Source: Sphingomonas tagetis (GTDB taxonomy: Bacteria > Pseudomonadota > Alphaproteobacteria > Sphingomonadales > Sphingomonadaceae). Taken from it: a stretch of 64,000 nucleotides of DNA. Within the stretch, counting starts at the first letter, position 1. Each line of letters begins with the position of its first letter. Below the pieces are notes generated by a model, which was not told where the DNA came from, did not search any database, and worked only from the letters and a program-made list of their open reading frames with translations. The translations under genes and the position numbers were made by a program. The stretch is taken from positions 1 through 64,000 of the forward strand of contig NZ_JAMLDX010000015.1 of the NCBI RefSeq assembly GCF_024211275.1, read 5' to 3'. Of the stretch, positions 47,823 through 55,693 are shown one piece after another.

Positions 47823-48077
47823 ATGAGAAGGCGCCTCTCTACGATAACGCGCACGGTGCTTGAGGACGCCGGCCTGACGGCCGGCGAGCTCGACGCTGAA
47901 CTCGACGCGCGAGTTCCATCACGTGCGGGTCTCATGCTGCGTAAACACCACCCAATGCTTACTCGGATAAGTAACGCCTCAGGGGTGAATGTCGCCCAGG
48001 TATGCCGAAAGCCGCGCTATCTGCCGCTCCAGATCGAAGCCATGAAAGAGAATCGAGCACATTGGCTGTATCGCTAG
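47823..48077 (+). CDS. Hypothetical protein, uncertain
   Basis: An 84-residue open frame in the otherwise empty 47.7-48.17 kb stretch. The N-terminal half (STITRTVLEDAGLTAGELDAELDARVPSRAGLML) looks helical and protein-like. I do not recognise a family, and no clear ribosome-binding site precedes the ATG. It could be the remnant of a chromosomal or island gene beside the attachment site. A small inverted repeat (GTCACC/GGTGAC, 47771-47786) lies upstream. Apart from this frame, the 620-bp gap between the MFS gene and the tRNA fragment holds palindrome I and nothing else I can identify. Confidence 0.3.
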   Translation: MRRRLSTITRTVLEDAGLTAGELDAELDARVPSRAGLMLRKHHPMLTRISNASGVNVAQVCRKPRYLPLQIEAMKENRAHWLYR

Positions 48078-48171
48078 TTGGCCCCACGTAAGTGCGTTTT
48101 TTCGTGCCGTAGCGGCTTGAGTGACACATTGAAGCTAGCGCTTGAGGGTAGGTTGCTTGCGGGCTTTATAA

Positions 48172-48220
48172 TGGTGGGCGTGGCAGGGATTGAACTTGCG
48201 AACCCTGCGATGTCAACACA
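48172..48220 (-). tRNA. tRNA-Val(GAC) 3' fragment, attachment-site remnant
   Basis: On the minus strand this reads the 3' half of a tRNA: anticodon GAC (complement of 48212-48214), the T-arm with GGTTCAA-like sequence, the 3' acceptor strand CACGCCC and an encoded CCA (complement of 48172-48174). The 5' half (acceptor strand, D-arm) is missing to the right. Two or three T-arm bases differ from the usual sequence. A 3' tRNA fragment next to an excisionase gene is the classic mark left when an integrative element inserts into a tRNA gene; here the element would lie to the right. Confidence 0.75.
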
Positions 48221-48275
48221 GCGTCCGCAAGACACCGTCAGCAGGTCTCGGTGATTTCTACTCAGCGAAGGTGTA

Positions 48276-48518
48276 TCATCGCCTGTTCCGCTCCACCAAT
48301 CGTTGCAGACTTTCCACAGTAATGAGCGTCGCCGTACCGATCTTCGCCATATCTATCTCGCCTCGCGCGATCAGCTGGTAGAGCTTGGATCGCCCTATCC
48401 CGGTCATCCGGATCGCGGCCGGGATGCGCACGGTGATGGGCAAGATCACCTCATCTTGCGCGGCTTTCGACCTTTGCTCGTCGAGCCGCATCTGCCGGCT
48501 CAGTGCCTTCCGGTCCAT
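48276..48518 (-). CDS. AlpA/MerR-like excisionase-type DNA-binding protein
   Basis: An 80-residue protein. ILPITVRIPAAIRMTGIGRSKLYQLIARGEIDMAKIGTATLITVESLQRLVERNRR is a helix-turn-helix of the helix_turn_helix_17/AlpA group: TGIGRSKLYQLI contains the recognition helix and IGTATLITVESL the wing. Such proteins act as excisionases (recombination directionality factors) or activators of integrase genes. The ATG at 48518 follows a purine-rich AAGGAAGAAG. Its position 55 bases inside the tRNA fragment supports that role. No integrase gene is in the window; it may lie at the other end of the element. Confidence 0.82.
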   Translation of the reverse strand: MDRKALSRQMRLDEQRSKAAQDEVILPITVRIPAAIRMTGIGRSKLYQLIARGEIDMAKIGTATLITVESLQRLVERNRR

Positions 48519-48546
48519 GGGCTTCTTCCTTTCGCTTGGGGTGATG

Positions 48547-50523
48547 TCAGGCAGGGTTGGCAGGTTGCCACAGCTCGTTTGGACGGCTCTGCCGTTGAAC
48601 GGTTTTCCGCTCCTGGCTCCGCGGACTGACGAAAGCCGAGTCCGGCTGGGGCGCGTCGTGGTTATCGGGGCTCTGACCTGCCTCGTCGCGCGCTTCGGGC
48701 GCGCGATCGTTCTGAGGCTCCGGCAACGGCAACACGGACTGTGGAACTTCAACCAGGTCGGCGGTTGCCACCGGTTTTTCGGTTTTCGGTTCATCCTGAA
48801 TTCGCTTCGGCAGCGTTGTCCGCTTGATGAACGCAGGCTCCCGAACGGGCGCGTTGCGATACTTGCAGCGGAACCGGATCACCGGCAGATCGCGCCCGAA
48901 CCGCAGGTAGCCGGTGAGGTTGGGCAGGTTGACGATCTCGGTCGGCATGACCAGCGGCCGGGTGACCTGCTGGCGCGAGAGGTTGACCCCATCACGCATG
49001 TCGCTAACCCCATATGACATGCCTTCATTGGCCTCCACCTGCTCGACCTGCCCCAGGTTCTCGGAGACGTGGCGCGCAGTCGGCGTGTCGTTGGCGCGCA
49101 GCGCCACCCAGGTCGAACAATAGCCGGTGATCGCGGCGGCTTCCTGGACACCGTAGGTTGCCTCAAGCTGCGGATAGGACTGGAACCCGAGGATGCCGCA
49201 CCCGCCATATTTGCGGGCACGCGCGAGGAAGTCGCCGAGTGAGGGGAGCCGCTGGAGCGAGGGGAGTTCGTCGATCACGCAGTAGAGCCGGCGACACTGG
49301 TGAGGCGCCATGCTCATGATCGCGCTGATCGCGATATCGAGCCACATGGTGATCAGCGGGCGGAGCGTCGGCAGCTGGTCGGCCTTGACCGTGATGAACA
49401 GCCAGCTGTCGTCATCTTCGTTGGTGACCCAGTCGCGGATCGACAGGCCGCGATCGCTGTCGTCGAGATAGCGGAACCCGCGCAGGACTGAGGCGAGCTC
49501 GGCCTGGATGCCCGCCGAGGTACGCTCGCCCTCCTGCGAGATGAACGCCGCGCCCTCGGTGTTCTGCACGAACGCCGACAGCCCCTTGAGCCCCGAGCGG
49601 GTGAGGATGTCCATCAGCACCGACACCCGCATGCGGTCCTTATGGACCAGCGTGCGCATTACCGCGACCAGCGTGCCGCGCGCCGCCTTGGCCCAGAACG
49701 GGTCCTTGCCGGTATCCGGCACGACCGACTCCGCGATCTGATCGTAGTGATATTCTTCGGGGACATCGGCCCACGGCGTCCAGAGCGCCGAACGCTCGTC
49801 GAGCGGGTTGAGCAGCACGTCCCGGCCGGGGCGATAGAACCGCTCCACGAATGAGCCGGCGGTGTCATAGACGATCGCCCGCCTGCCCTGTTGGCGGATA
49901 CCGTCGAGCATGATGTTGATGAGGTTGGTCTTGCCGGTGCCGGGCGCGCCGCTGACGAGGATATGCTCGGGCTCGAACGCCGCCGGCATCGGCACGCCGC
50001 CAATCCTGAAGCTGCCGCGTTTCTTCCATCGAAGCTGCCAGCGCAGCCCGCGCGCGGTGCCGAACCTCGCCCCGCGCAGATACTGGTTGGAGCCGAGCCC
50101 CTTGCCGGTGCGGGTGAAGTAGAACCACGCGCCCACCATCACGAGGAACGCGAACAGCCCCGACAGGATCGCCCCGCGCACGAGATGCTGCTCGGCCGCC
50201 TTGAGCGCATTTTCCGCGACACCCGAGCCCAGCATCGCCTTTGCGCTGGTCCAGTACTTCATGCCCCAGGGCGTCTCGAACAGGAGCGGCGCACTCGTGC
50301 CCGGCACCCCCGATTTAAGGTAGGCTTCGGCGACCTTGGCCAGCACGTAGCGCTGGTATTCGCTAAGCTGCTCATAGGCGTACCACAGGGTGCAGCCGGC
50401 CCAGATCACCCCGCTGGCCAGCAGGGTCTGGAAGAACACCTGCGTGGTCATGCGGATGTTGTGGACGATCGCCTGACCGCCCCGCGTCCAGGAGCCGACC
50501 GTGTTGTTGCGGAAGATGCTCAT
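48547..50523 (-). CDS. traD: Type IV coupling protein TraD
   Basis: A 658-residue conjugation ATPase that couples the relaxosome to the mating channel. Two N-terminal membrane helices lie at about 28-50 and 116-136. Walker A GAPGTGKT is at residues 192-199, and Walker B is in RLYCVIDELPSLQRLPSL. The QSYPQLEATYG motif and the C-terminal proline-rich tail suit F-type TraD. It overlaps by four bases the upstream ribbon-helix-helix gene (ATGA). Together with the oriT candidate at 51148 it marks a conjugative element. A relaxase gene is not in the window. Confidence 0.93.
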   Translation of the reverse strand: MSIFRNNTVGSWTRGGQAIVHNIRMTTQVFFQTLLASGVIWAGCTLWYAYEQLSEYQRYVLAKVAEAYLKSGVPGTSAPLLFETPWGMKYWTSAKAMLGSGVAENALKAAEQHLVRGAILSGLFAFLVMVGAWFYFTRTGKGLGSNQYLRGARFGTARGLRWQLRWKKRGSFRIGGVPMPAAFEPEHILVSGAPGTGKTNLINIMLDGIRQQGRRAIVYDTAGSFVERFYRPGRDVLLNPLDERSALWTPWADVPEEYHYDQIAESVVPDTGKDPFWAKAARGTLVAVMRTLVHKDRMRVSVLMDILTRSGLKGLSAFVQNTEGAAFISQEGERTSAGIQAELASVLRGFRYLDDSDRGLSIRDWVTNEDDDSWLFITVKADQLPTLRPLITMWLDIAISAIMSMAPHQCRRLYCVIDELPSLQRLPSLGDFLARARKYGGCGILGFQSYPQLEATYGVQEAAAITGYCSTWVALRANDTPTARHVSENLGQVEQVEANEGMSYGVSDMRDGVNLSRQQVTRPLVMPTEIVNLPNLTGYLRFGRDLPVIRFRCKYRNAPVREPAFIKRTTLPKRIQDEPKTEKPVATADLVEVPQSVLPLPEPQNDRAPEARDEAGQSPDNHDAPQPDSAFVSPRSQERKTVQRQSRPNELWQPANPA

Positions 50524-50816
50524 CGGGCCGGCTCCTCGAGCAGGCCGCGCTCGGCGAGGAGCTTGCGCGCTTCCTCGAGACCCTTGCCGCAGATGTCCGG
50601 CGACTGTTCACGCGCCAGTGTGGAGAGCAGCGCGAAGGTATGGATCTGGATGCCCAGCAGCTCGTCCATGACGGTGATGGTCGCCTTGCCATCGGGCGAC
50701 ACGGCGCGCTCGATCGCGGGCCGCAGAAATTTTGAGAAGCTCAGATCAGCGCTGTAGGCGCATAGCTTGAGCTGGCGGTAAAGCGCTTCGTCCATGCGGA
50801 CCGAGACCGTGGGCAT
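50520..50816 (-). CDS. Ribbon-helix-helix accessory transfer protein
   Basis: A 98-residue protein. MPTVSVRMDEALYRQLKLCAYSADLSFSKFLRPAIERAV is a ribbon-helix-helix DNA-binding domain (one strand, two helices), followed by a helical tail (MDELLGIQIHTFALLSTLAREQSPDICGKGLEEARKLLAERGLLEE). In F-like systems small proteins at this place (TraM, TraY, MobC type) bind repeats at oriT and contact TraD. It is coupled to traD by overlap, and the repeats at 50987-51125 lie directly upstream, making them likely binding sites for transfer control and autoregulation. Confidence 0.82.
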   Translation of the reverse strand: MPTVSVRMDEALYRQLKLCAYSADLSFSKFLRPAIERAVSPDGKATITVMDELLGIQIHTFALLSTLAREQSPDICGKGLEEARKLLAERGLLEEPAR

Positions 50817-50986
50817 GACAAGACTCCTGTTCCTGTCCGCCCGCCAAGGCGCGAACCGCTGTAACCGCTGAGTGTGGGCTGCGCATGGGTCGGGGCATTG
50901 AGATGCCGGAGCGACCGGGATTGCGCCTACGGCTTGCGGATCGAGCCCGCCCGGGACGAACGGCAAAATGTCTGTCACAGCCGCCT

Positions 50987-51125
50987 GATGACGCCCGATG
51001 ACGCAAGCGGTGACGCCGTCATCGCCGGAAATATTCAGCAATATCAGTGATATACCATTGGCCATTACCCTGCCGCGGTGACACCGTCATCGAAATTCAC
51101 GGCGCGTTCGATGACGCCGTCATCG
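50987..51125. repeat. Direct and inverted repeats upstream of the RHH-traD operon
   Basis: GATGACGC occurs at 50987 and 50997. TGACGCCGTCATCG appears at 51011-51024 and 51112-51125, and TGACACCGTCATCG at 51080-51093. CGATGACGCCGTCATCG (51109-51125) is a perfect odd palindrome. The arrangement looks like binding sites for the adjacent ribbon-helix-helix protein next to oriT. Confidence 0.65.
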
Positions 51126-51147
51126 CGTATAACCCGTTGAACTGAAT

Positions 51148-51190
51148 GCGGATTTTATCCGCAGCACGCGTGCGTACGGTGCATTACAAA
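51148..51190. other. Candidate oriT with nic-like sequence
   Basis: A perfect hairpin (GCGGAT at 51148-51153, TTT loop, ATCCGC at 51157-51162) is followed by GCGTGCGTACGGTGCATT. In the F plasmid, a hairpin with a TTT loop is followed by GCGTGGGGTGTGGTGC around the nick. Order, spacing and the GCGTG...GGTGC words are similar. Location beside traD and the RHH gene supports an origin of transfer; the nick position is not established. Confidence 0.5.
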
Positions 51191-51610
51191 CGCCCCTGCG
51201 GCGTGCGTCCTGCCTTCGCAGCGCTCTCGCGCGCTGCGCCGCCTCGACCTGGCAAGGGCGGGGCGCCCCCGCAGGGGGCATCTTCTTCTGATGCCGGCGC
51301 CAGCCGGCCTCCGCTTCATCGACATTGCGGCAACTCCGAAGCCATGCAAAATTCGCGCTAGCGGGCAGACGGCACCGCCTCGATCGCCGCGCTCAAGGTC
51401 CTGTCCGCAGCCCCCGTTTAACATCGAACTCGCCCCGAAGGGGCGGCCCTGCGACGAGCACGGCGGAGCCGCGCGCAGGAGGCCTGCATCCCTCTGACGG
51501 GGGATGCAGCATCGCCCCGCGACGGACCCCGCAGGGGTTCCTGAGCGGGGCGACCTCCACCCCCAAAAAAAGGGGACCGGCCCGGACAATCCGGACCGGT
51601 TCCCATATCC
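51191..51610. other. GC-rich gap without a gene
   Basis: I see no supported gene in these 420 bases. Open frames on both strands are arginine/proline-rich products of GC-rich non-coding DNA without similarity to anything I know. The stretch has several short GC-rich inverted repeats and a run of seven A (51566-51572) that could end transcription entering from the left. Confidence 0.5.
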
Positions 51611-52588
51611 TCACGCCACCGCGCGCCGCTGGCCACCGAGCGTGAAGAAGTGCGCCGGTACCCCTTCCGCCCGCACCAGCCGCGCGAGATGCGATTGCAG
51701 TCCCGACCCTTCGCAGACCACCGCCTCGACCGGCCGCAGCGCGAGAAGCTGCTCGTTGCGGGCAAACCCGGCGCGCTGTCCGAGCTTGTGATTGAGCGTG
51801 AACGCAATGAGCGGCGTGCCTGTCCGCGCTGCCCATGAGGCTGCAATGGCATCGCACCCCTTGGACTGTGCGGTGGTTGCCAGCACCATCGTCGGAACAC
51901 GCTGGCGGATCGCGTCGAGCGCGTCGGTCAGCTGGCGATGATCCTCCCAGGCTTGCCCGCCCGAGAAGATCACGACCGGCCCTTGCGGCGCATGCGCGTC
52001 GATCCGCCGCTGGCGGCGCGCGGCCAGAAAATCCGACGCCGCGACCACCGAGGCGGTGCGCTTGCTCGACACCAGCGACCCCCGTGGCGCGGACCAGGGC
52101 CGTCCGGTCTCGCTATGGTAAGTCGCGGCGGCATGATCGCGGATGCAAGCCGCTGCCTCATGCGCCTCGTCGAGCGACTGACAGGCGAGCTGCGCCTCCT
52201 CCAGTTCGGCGGTCATCACCTCGCTGCCATCGGCATCGCGGATCAGGTCCTTGACCCGAAGCGCCGCCCGATCGGCCTCGGTCTCGAGCTGCCCCGCGAC
52301 CCGATGGAACCCCTGCACGATGCCCCAGGCGAACCGGTCGGAGAGGGTCTCGAGCCGCGTGTCGCGCAACACGTCGAACAGCGTTCGTACCACCATCTCG
52401 GTGGCGAGCTGCACCTCCAGTGGGTCCGGCATCGCAGCATCGGTTACGTCCGCCCCGGCATCGATTCGGAACCCGTCAATGGTCTCGGTGAACGCCCCGG
52501 CAAAAGCATCGTTCGGGCTCGCCGTCTCCTCGGCGATGAGTCCGGCGATCTCGCTGAAGCTGCGGATGGAACGAGTGATGTTGGTCAT
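51611..52588 (-). CDS. DUF2493 (YspA-like SLOG) protein
   Basis: A 325-residue protein. An N-terminal all-helical region precedes a C-terminal Rossmann-like DUF2493 domain of the SLOG superfamily: GPVVIFSGGQAWEDHRQLTDALDAIRQRVPTMVLATTAQSKGCDAIAASWAARTGTPLIAFTLNHKLGQRAGFARNEQLL. SLOG domains bind nucleotide-derived ligands, so a sensor or nucleotide-processing role is possible. The final GSGLQSHLARLVRAEGVPAHF is shared with the paralogue at 53784. The ATG at 52588 follows AAAAAGGAGG. Such proteins are common in alphaproteobacterial conjugative elements, but their task there is unknown. Confidence 0.83.
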   Translation of the reverse strand: MTNITRSIRSFSEIAGLIAEETASPNDAFAGAFTETIDGFRIDAGADVTDAAMPDPLEVQLATEMVVRTLFDVLRDTRLETLSDRFAWGIVQGFHRVAGQLETEADRAALRVKDLIRDADGSEVMTAELEEAQLACQSLDEAHEAAACIRDHAAATYHSETGRPWSAPRGSLVSSKRTASVVAASDFLAARRQRRIDAHAPQGPVVIFSGGQAWEDHRQLTDALDAIRQRVPTMVLATTAQSKGCDAIAASWAARTGTPLIAFTLNHKLGQRAGFARNEQLLALRPVEAVVCEGSGLQSHLARLVRAEGVPAHFFTLGGQRRAVA

Positions 52589-53039
52589 TGGAACCTCCTT
52601 TTTCTGAAGAGGTCCCTTCCCCGGCACGGGCTCCGAGCGGCGGGGTCAAGGATCGCGGACCGCAGGGCCGCGACCGCGCAGCGGCGGTGGGGGTCACGAT
52701 TTTCTCTGGCGGCCACCACGCCCGCGAGGATCCCCACCGTCCGCTCCGCCAGGGAAAATGGTGGGGCCCCGCCGTCCTTGAGGCCGCCGCGCCCCCGTGC
52801 CACCCTAAGACGACTTGAGAGAAGAAGACTGGCTGGCCTGGCGGGGGCTCGATGCCCCCGCCAGCCATTTCCGCCACGCCCTCGAGCGTCCCCTTCCCCA
52901 CCCATGAAAACAGGCCTCTCGCTCGCGCGAGAGACCCGTTGCGACGAACCGCGCAGGAATCGATTGTCGCGGCCCCCGCATCTTCCAAAAAGCATTCGGG
53001 GTCGGGGGTAGACGGCCCTGAAGACAGGGGTGTCTTTGC
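52589..53039. other. Intergenic region with an imperfect inverted repeat
   Basis: No convincing gene. TTTTCTCTGGCGG (52700-52712) pairs with CCGCCAGGGAAAA (52746-52758) with one mismatch, giving a long-loop hairpin. The region holds the divergent promoters of the DUF2493 gene (minus) and the SRPBCC gene (plus). Confidence 0.45.
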
Positions 53040-53516
53040 GTGACCATCGAACTGGCCGAGGCGCGGGTGCATAGCGCCTCGCGCGTCATTCTTGCCTCGC
53101 CGCGGACCCTGTTCCGGGCGTTCGTCGATCCCGAGATGATGGTCTCGTGGCGCGCGCCCGACGGCATGTCCGCGCGAATGCAGGCGTTCGATCCGCGAGT
53201 CGGCGGCGGCTATCGCATGACCCTGACCTATGCCGACGCCACGGATCAGCCCGGCAAGACGACCGCCAACAGCGATACTGTCGAGGTCAGCTTCGCCGAG
53301 CTCGCCGCCGAGGAGCGCGTGGTCGAGCTGGTACGGTTCGAGAGCGACGATCCCGCCTTTGCCGGGGAGATGCGCCTCACCACCAGCTTCGCGCCGGTGG
53401 CCGATGGCTCCCGAGTCACGATGACCGCCGAGCAGGTCCCGTCCGGCATCGGCAAGGACGAACACGAGTCCGGCATCGCCGCCTCGTTGCGCAAGCTCGC
53501 GCTCCTCACCGAATAA
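53040..53516 (+). CDS. SRPBCC/AHSA1-domain protein
   Basis: A 158-residue START-like protein: HSASRVILASPRTLFRAFVDPEMMVSWRAPDGMSARMQAFDPRVGGGYRMTLTY at the N-terminal half, then RVVELVRFESDDPAFAGEMRLTTSFAPVADGSRVTMTAEQVPSGIGKDEHESGIAASLRKLALL. AHSA1-like domains have a hydrophobic cavity and bind lipids, chaperones or small ligands. The GTG at 53040 is the start. It is one of only two plus-strand genes of the conjugative block and looks like cargo rather than a transfer gene. It converges on the DUF6117-like gene with no gap. Confidence 0.83.
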   Translation: MTIELAEARVHSASRVILASPRTLFRAFVDPEMMVSWRAPDGMSARMQAFDPRVGGGYRMTLTYADATDQPGKTTANSDTVEVSFAELAAEERVVELVRFESDDPAFAGEMRLTTSFAPVADGSRVTMTAEQVPSGIGKDEHESGIAASLRKLALLTE

Positions 53517-53768
53517 TCACCCCGGCGGCGGTGCCGGCGCTTCGAGCCGCGACCCGCCGGGCGGCACATAGGCCTCATAGGGGTTGCCGTCATGGAGATG
53601 ACCGAACGGGGTCATCACATAGTCGTTACCCTGCAACGACACCGCGCACAGCACATAGCGCGGCTCGCCAGTGACCGTGTCGGCGCACTCCATCAGCGCC
53701 AGCGCACCCGCCTCGGCGGCGCGCATCATCGTGCGGAAGTTCGCGATATAGGCTTCGGGGATCGCCAT
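53517..53768 (-). CDS. Small conserved protein (DUF6117-like)
   Basis: An 83-residue protein, MAIPEAYIANFRTMMRAAEAGALALMECADTVTGEPRYVLCAV followed by DYVMTPFGHLHDGNPYEAYVPP. The pattern fits a small family I know as DUF6117 from alphaproteobacterial plasmids and integrative elements; the family name is from memory. The GEPRYVLCAV strand and the FGHL turn suggest a compact alpha-beta domain. The stop lies directly against that of the SRPBCC gene. It is just downstream of the second DUF2493 gene (15-base gap), likely in its operon. Function unknown. Confidence 0.65.
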   Translation of the reverse strand: MAIPEAYIANFRTMMRAAEAGALALMECADTVTGEPRYVLCAVSLQGNDYVMTPFGHLHDGNPYEAYVPPGGSRLEAPAPPPG

Positions 53769-53783
53769 CTCGCCCTCCCCCGC

Positions 53784-54788
53784 TCAGGCCGCGACGCGGG
53801 CACGCGCCCGCGGCAGCGCCGGTGCCGACTCGGCCTGGTCCGCCTTCTTGAAGGCGTGGATCGGCACCCCGGCATCGCGCAGCAGCTGGTAGAGATTGGC
53901 CTGCAACCCCGACCCCTCGCACAACACCGCCTCGACCGGCTTGAGCTCGACCAGCTTGCGGTTGCGCGTGAACGCCACCTTCCGGCCCGAGCCATAAAGC
54001 CCATAGGCGACCACCGGCACGTTGACGCCCGGCCGCGCCGCCCAGGCGGCGGCAATCGCATCGGCGCCCTTGCGCTGCCCGGTGGTGACCAGGGTCATGT
54101 GCGGCACCCGCGCCATGATCTGGTCGAGCCGCGCCCAGAGCGCTTCCCAGTCGTGCCATTGCGCAGGACCGGAGAACACCACGATCGGCCCCTGCGGGAG
54201 ATGCCGGTCGCGCTGCTCGAGCGCCCGCGCGCGCAGAAAATCCTGCGCCGCGATCTGGCTCGCCGACGAGGCGGTCGATGCCCGCGTGCCGCGCGCCGGG
54301 GACCAGGGCCAGCCCGAACAGGCACGGTACATTTCGGCGGCATAATCGCGCATGCACTCGATCGCCTCGCGCTGCTCGGCGAGCGACTGGCAGAGCAGCT
54401 GCTTCTCCTCGAGCTCGACCGTATAGATCTCGCTCAGATCCGGCGCGCGCGCCATCCCGCCAAGCTCCTGCGCGATGCCGTCCTCGCGTCGCTCGAGCTT
54501 CCCCGCCACGAAGTGAAAGGAGTTCACGAACCCCCAGGCGATTTCGGCCGCCAGCGGCTCGAGCCGTGTGCCGCTGAACAGGTCGAAGATGGTGGCGACG
54601 ATGCCCGCGCAATCCGCCTGCACGGCGAGGGGCTCGGGCATCTCATGCTCGGCGGGCGCCTCGCCCGGTTCGACGATCGAGAGCGGCAGCGGGTCTCCAA
54701 AGGCGGCCCGGAATTCGGGGGTCGCGGTGGCTTCGGCGTAAAGCTGCTTGAGGTCGGCGAAGCCGCCGACACTTGAAGGACGGGACAT
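53784..54788 (-). CDS. DUF2493 (YspA-like SLOG) protein, paralogue
   Basis: A 334-residue protein with the same arrangement as that at 51611: a helical N-terminal half containing LAAEIAWGFVNSFHFVAGKLERREDGIAQEL and LLCQSLAEQREAIECMRDYAAEMYRACSGWPWSPARG, then the DUF2493 domain GPIVVFSGPAQWHDWEALWARLDQIMARVPHMTLVTTGQRKGADAIAAAWAARPGVNVPVVAYGLYGSGRKVAFTRNRKLVELKPVEAVLCEGSGLQANL. The two are clearly duplicates but well diverged, so they probably have separate partners. It lies downstream of the DUF736 gene in the same direction. Confidence 0.83.
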   Translation of the reverse strand: MSRPSSVGGFADLKQLYAEATATPEFRAAFGDPLPLSIVEPGEAPAEHEMPEPLAVQADCAGIVATIFDLFSGTRLEPLAAEIAWGFVNSFHFVAGKLERREDGIAQELGGMARAPDLSEIYTVELEEKQLLCQSLAEQREAIECMRDYAAEMYRACSGWPWSPARGTRASTASSASQIAAQDFLRARALEQRDRHLPQGPIVVFSGPAQWHDWEALWARLDQIMARVPHMTLVTTGQRKGADAIAAAWAARPGVNVPVVAYGLYGSGRKVAFTRNRKLVELKPVEAVLCEGSGLQANLYQLLRDAGVPIHAFKKADQAESAPALPRARARVAA

Positions 54789-54857
54789 GACGATGCTCCT
54801 CGGAAAGGGACAAAAAAATGGCCGGGAGCGCGAAGCGCCCCCGGCCCAAAGCGTGCC

Positions 54858-55328
54858 TCAGTAGGGCACGACGTCATCGAGATCCGAGCCGGCACCCGCA
54901 CCGGCGAACGAGCCGTCCAACCCGGCCGTGCTCTCGCCGAACCCGCCCTGACCGGACGGTGCATCATCGCCTCGGCCAGTCCGCACCGACGTGCCGAAGT
55001 CATCGCGACGCTGCGGACGGCGCCAGGCGACGCGATAGCCCTCCTCGTTGTTGCCGAACAACGCGACCGGCAGCGGCTCGGCCAGGCTCGGATCGTCGAT
55101 CGTGCCCTGGTAGAAGACCTCGCCGGTGGTATGCTTGGCGACGGCCTCCCACAGCGCGCCGACCTGCACCCAGCGATTGCCGACATTGAGCGCGACGATC
55201 TCGAAGACCGGCGCGCGGTCGTTGCTGCTCTCGACCGGACGCAGCCCCAGCCGCGGCAGATCGATCGTGCGGGTGGCGATCGAACCCATCAGACGGCCAT
55301 TGCTCTGCTTGAACTCACCGATATTCAT
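54858..55328 (-). CDS. DUF736 family protein
   Basis: A 156-residue protein. The N-terminal 105 residues are DUF736: MNIGEFKQSNGRLMGSIATRTIDLPRLGLRPVESSNDRAPVFEIVALNVGNRWVQVGALWEAVAKHTTGEVFYQGTIDDPSLAEPLPVALFGNNEEGYRVAWRRP. A Gly/Ser/Asp-rich tail ending in DLDDVVPY resembles the acidic C-terminal tails of single-stranded-DNA-binding proteins, so binding to replication or transfer partners is possible; that is inference. DUF736 genes are a regular marker of alphaproteobacterial conjugative elements. The ATG at 55328 follows AAGGAAAATGTC. Confidence 0.85.
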   Translation of the reverse strand: MNIGEFKQSNGRLMGSIATRTIDLPRLGLRPVESSNDRAPVFEIVALNVGNRWVQVGALWEAVAKHTTGEVFYQGTIDDPSLAEPLPVALFGNNEEGYRVAWRRPQRRDDFGTSVRTGRGDDAPSGQGGFGESTAGLDGSFAGAGAGSDLDDVVPY

Positions 55329-55693
55329 GACATTTTCCTTCGACTTGTCGCCGCCTCAGCCAATCCGAAGCGACACAAGCAAAGATCCCTCTCTCCTCTG
55401 CTGCGCCGTCCGCGCCGCACCTCTGCCGACCGCTGGGACGCGCGCCATCAACCACACAAATCAGGGTGTCGCCGGGCGGAAGCCGGGGCGGCCGCGCGGC
55501 ACGCGCGGCGGCGGATGGTGGGACCGGCGCTCCTTCCCGTTCGCGCCCATCCTGCTGCAGCTTTTCACCAGATCCGGCAGCGCCGCGTCCGATTTAAGGG
55601 CGTGGCGCCAAACCGGCGACATCCCAGCCCCACCCCCTCTCCTCCGGCCTGACTCAACGTACGGCGCAAGACCGCTCGCTCCGGCGGGGGTCA
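55329..55693. other. Intergenic region without a clear gene
   Basis: These 365 bases precede the divergent DUF736 (minus) and small hypothetical (plus) genes. Open frames here are low-complexity Arg/Pro products. No repeats, RNA gene or operator could be supported by eye. Confidence 0.4.

Noticed and set aside
50987-51125. CRISPR-like interpretation of the repeat cluster
   Set aside because: The repeats are short, palindromic and irregularly spaced, with no constant spacers and no cas genes.
51155-51900. Several overlapping open frames on both strands between oriT and the DUF2493 gene
   Set aside because: Arg/Pro-rich products, no ribosome-binding sites, no family similarity; consistent with GC-rich non-coding DNA.
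53592-54776. 394-codon plus-strand open frame
   Set aside because: It is antisense to the second DUF2493 gene; Arg-rich with no domain pattern.
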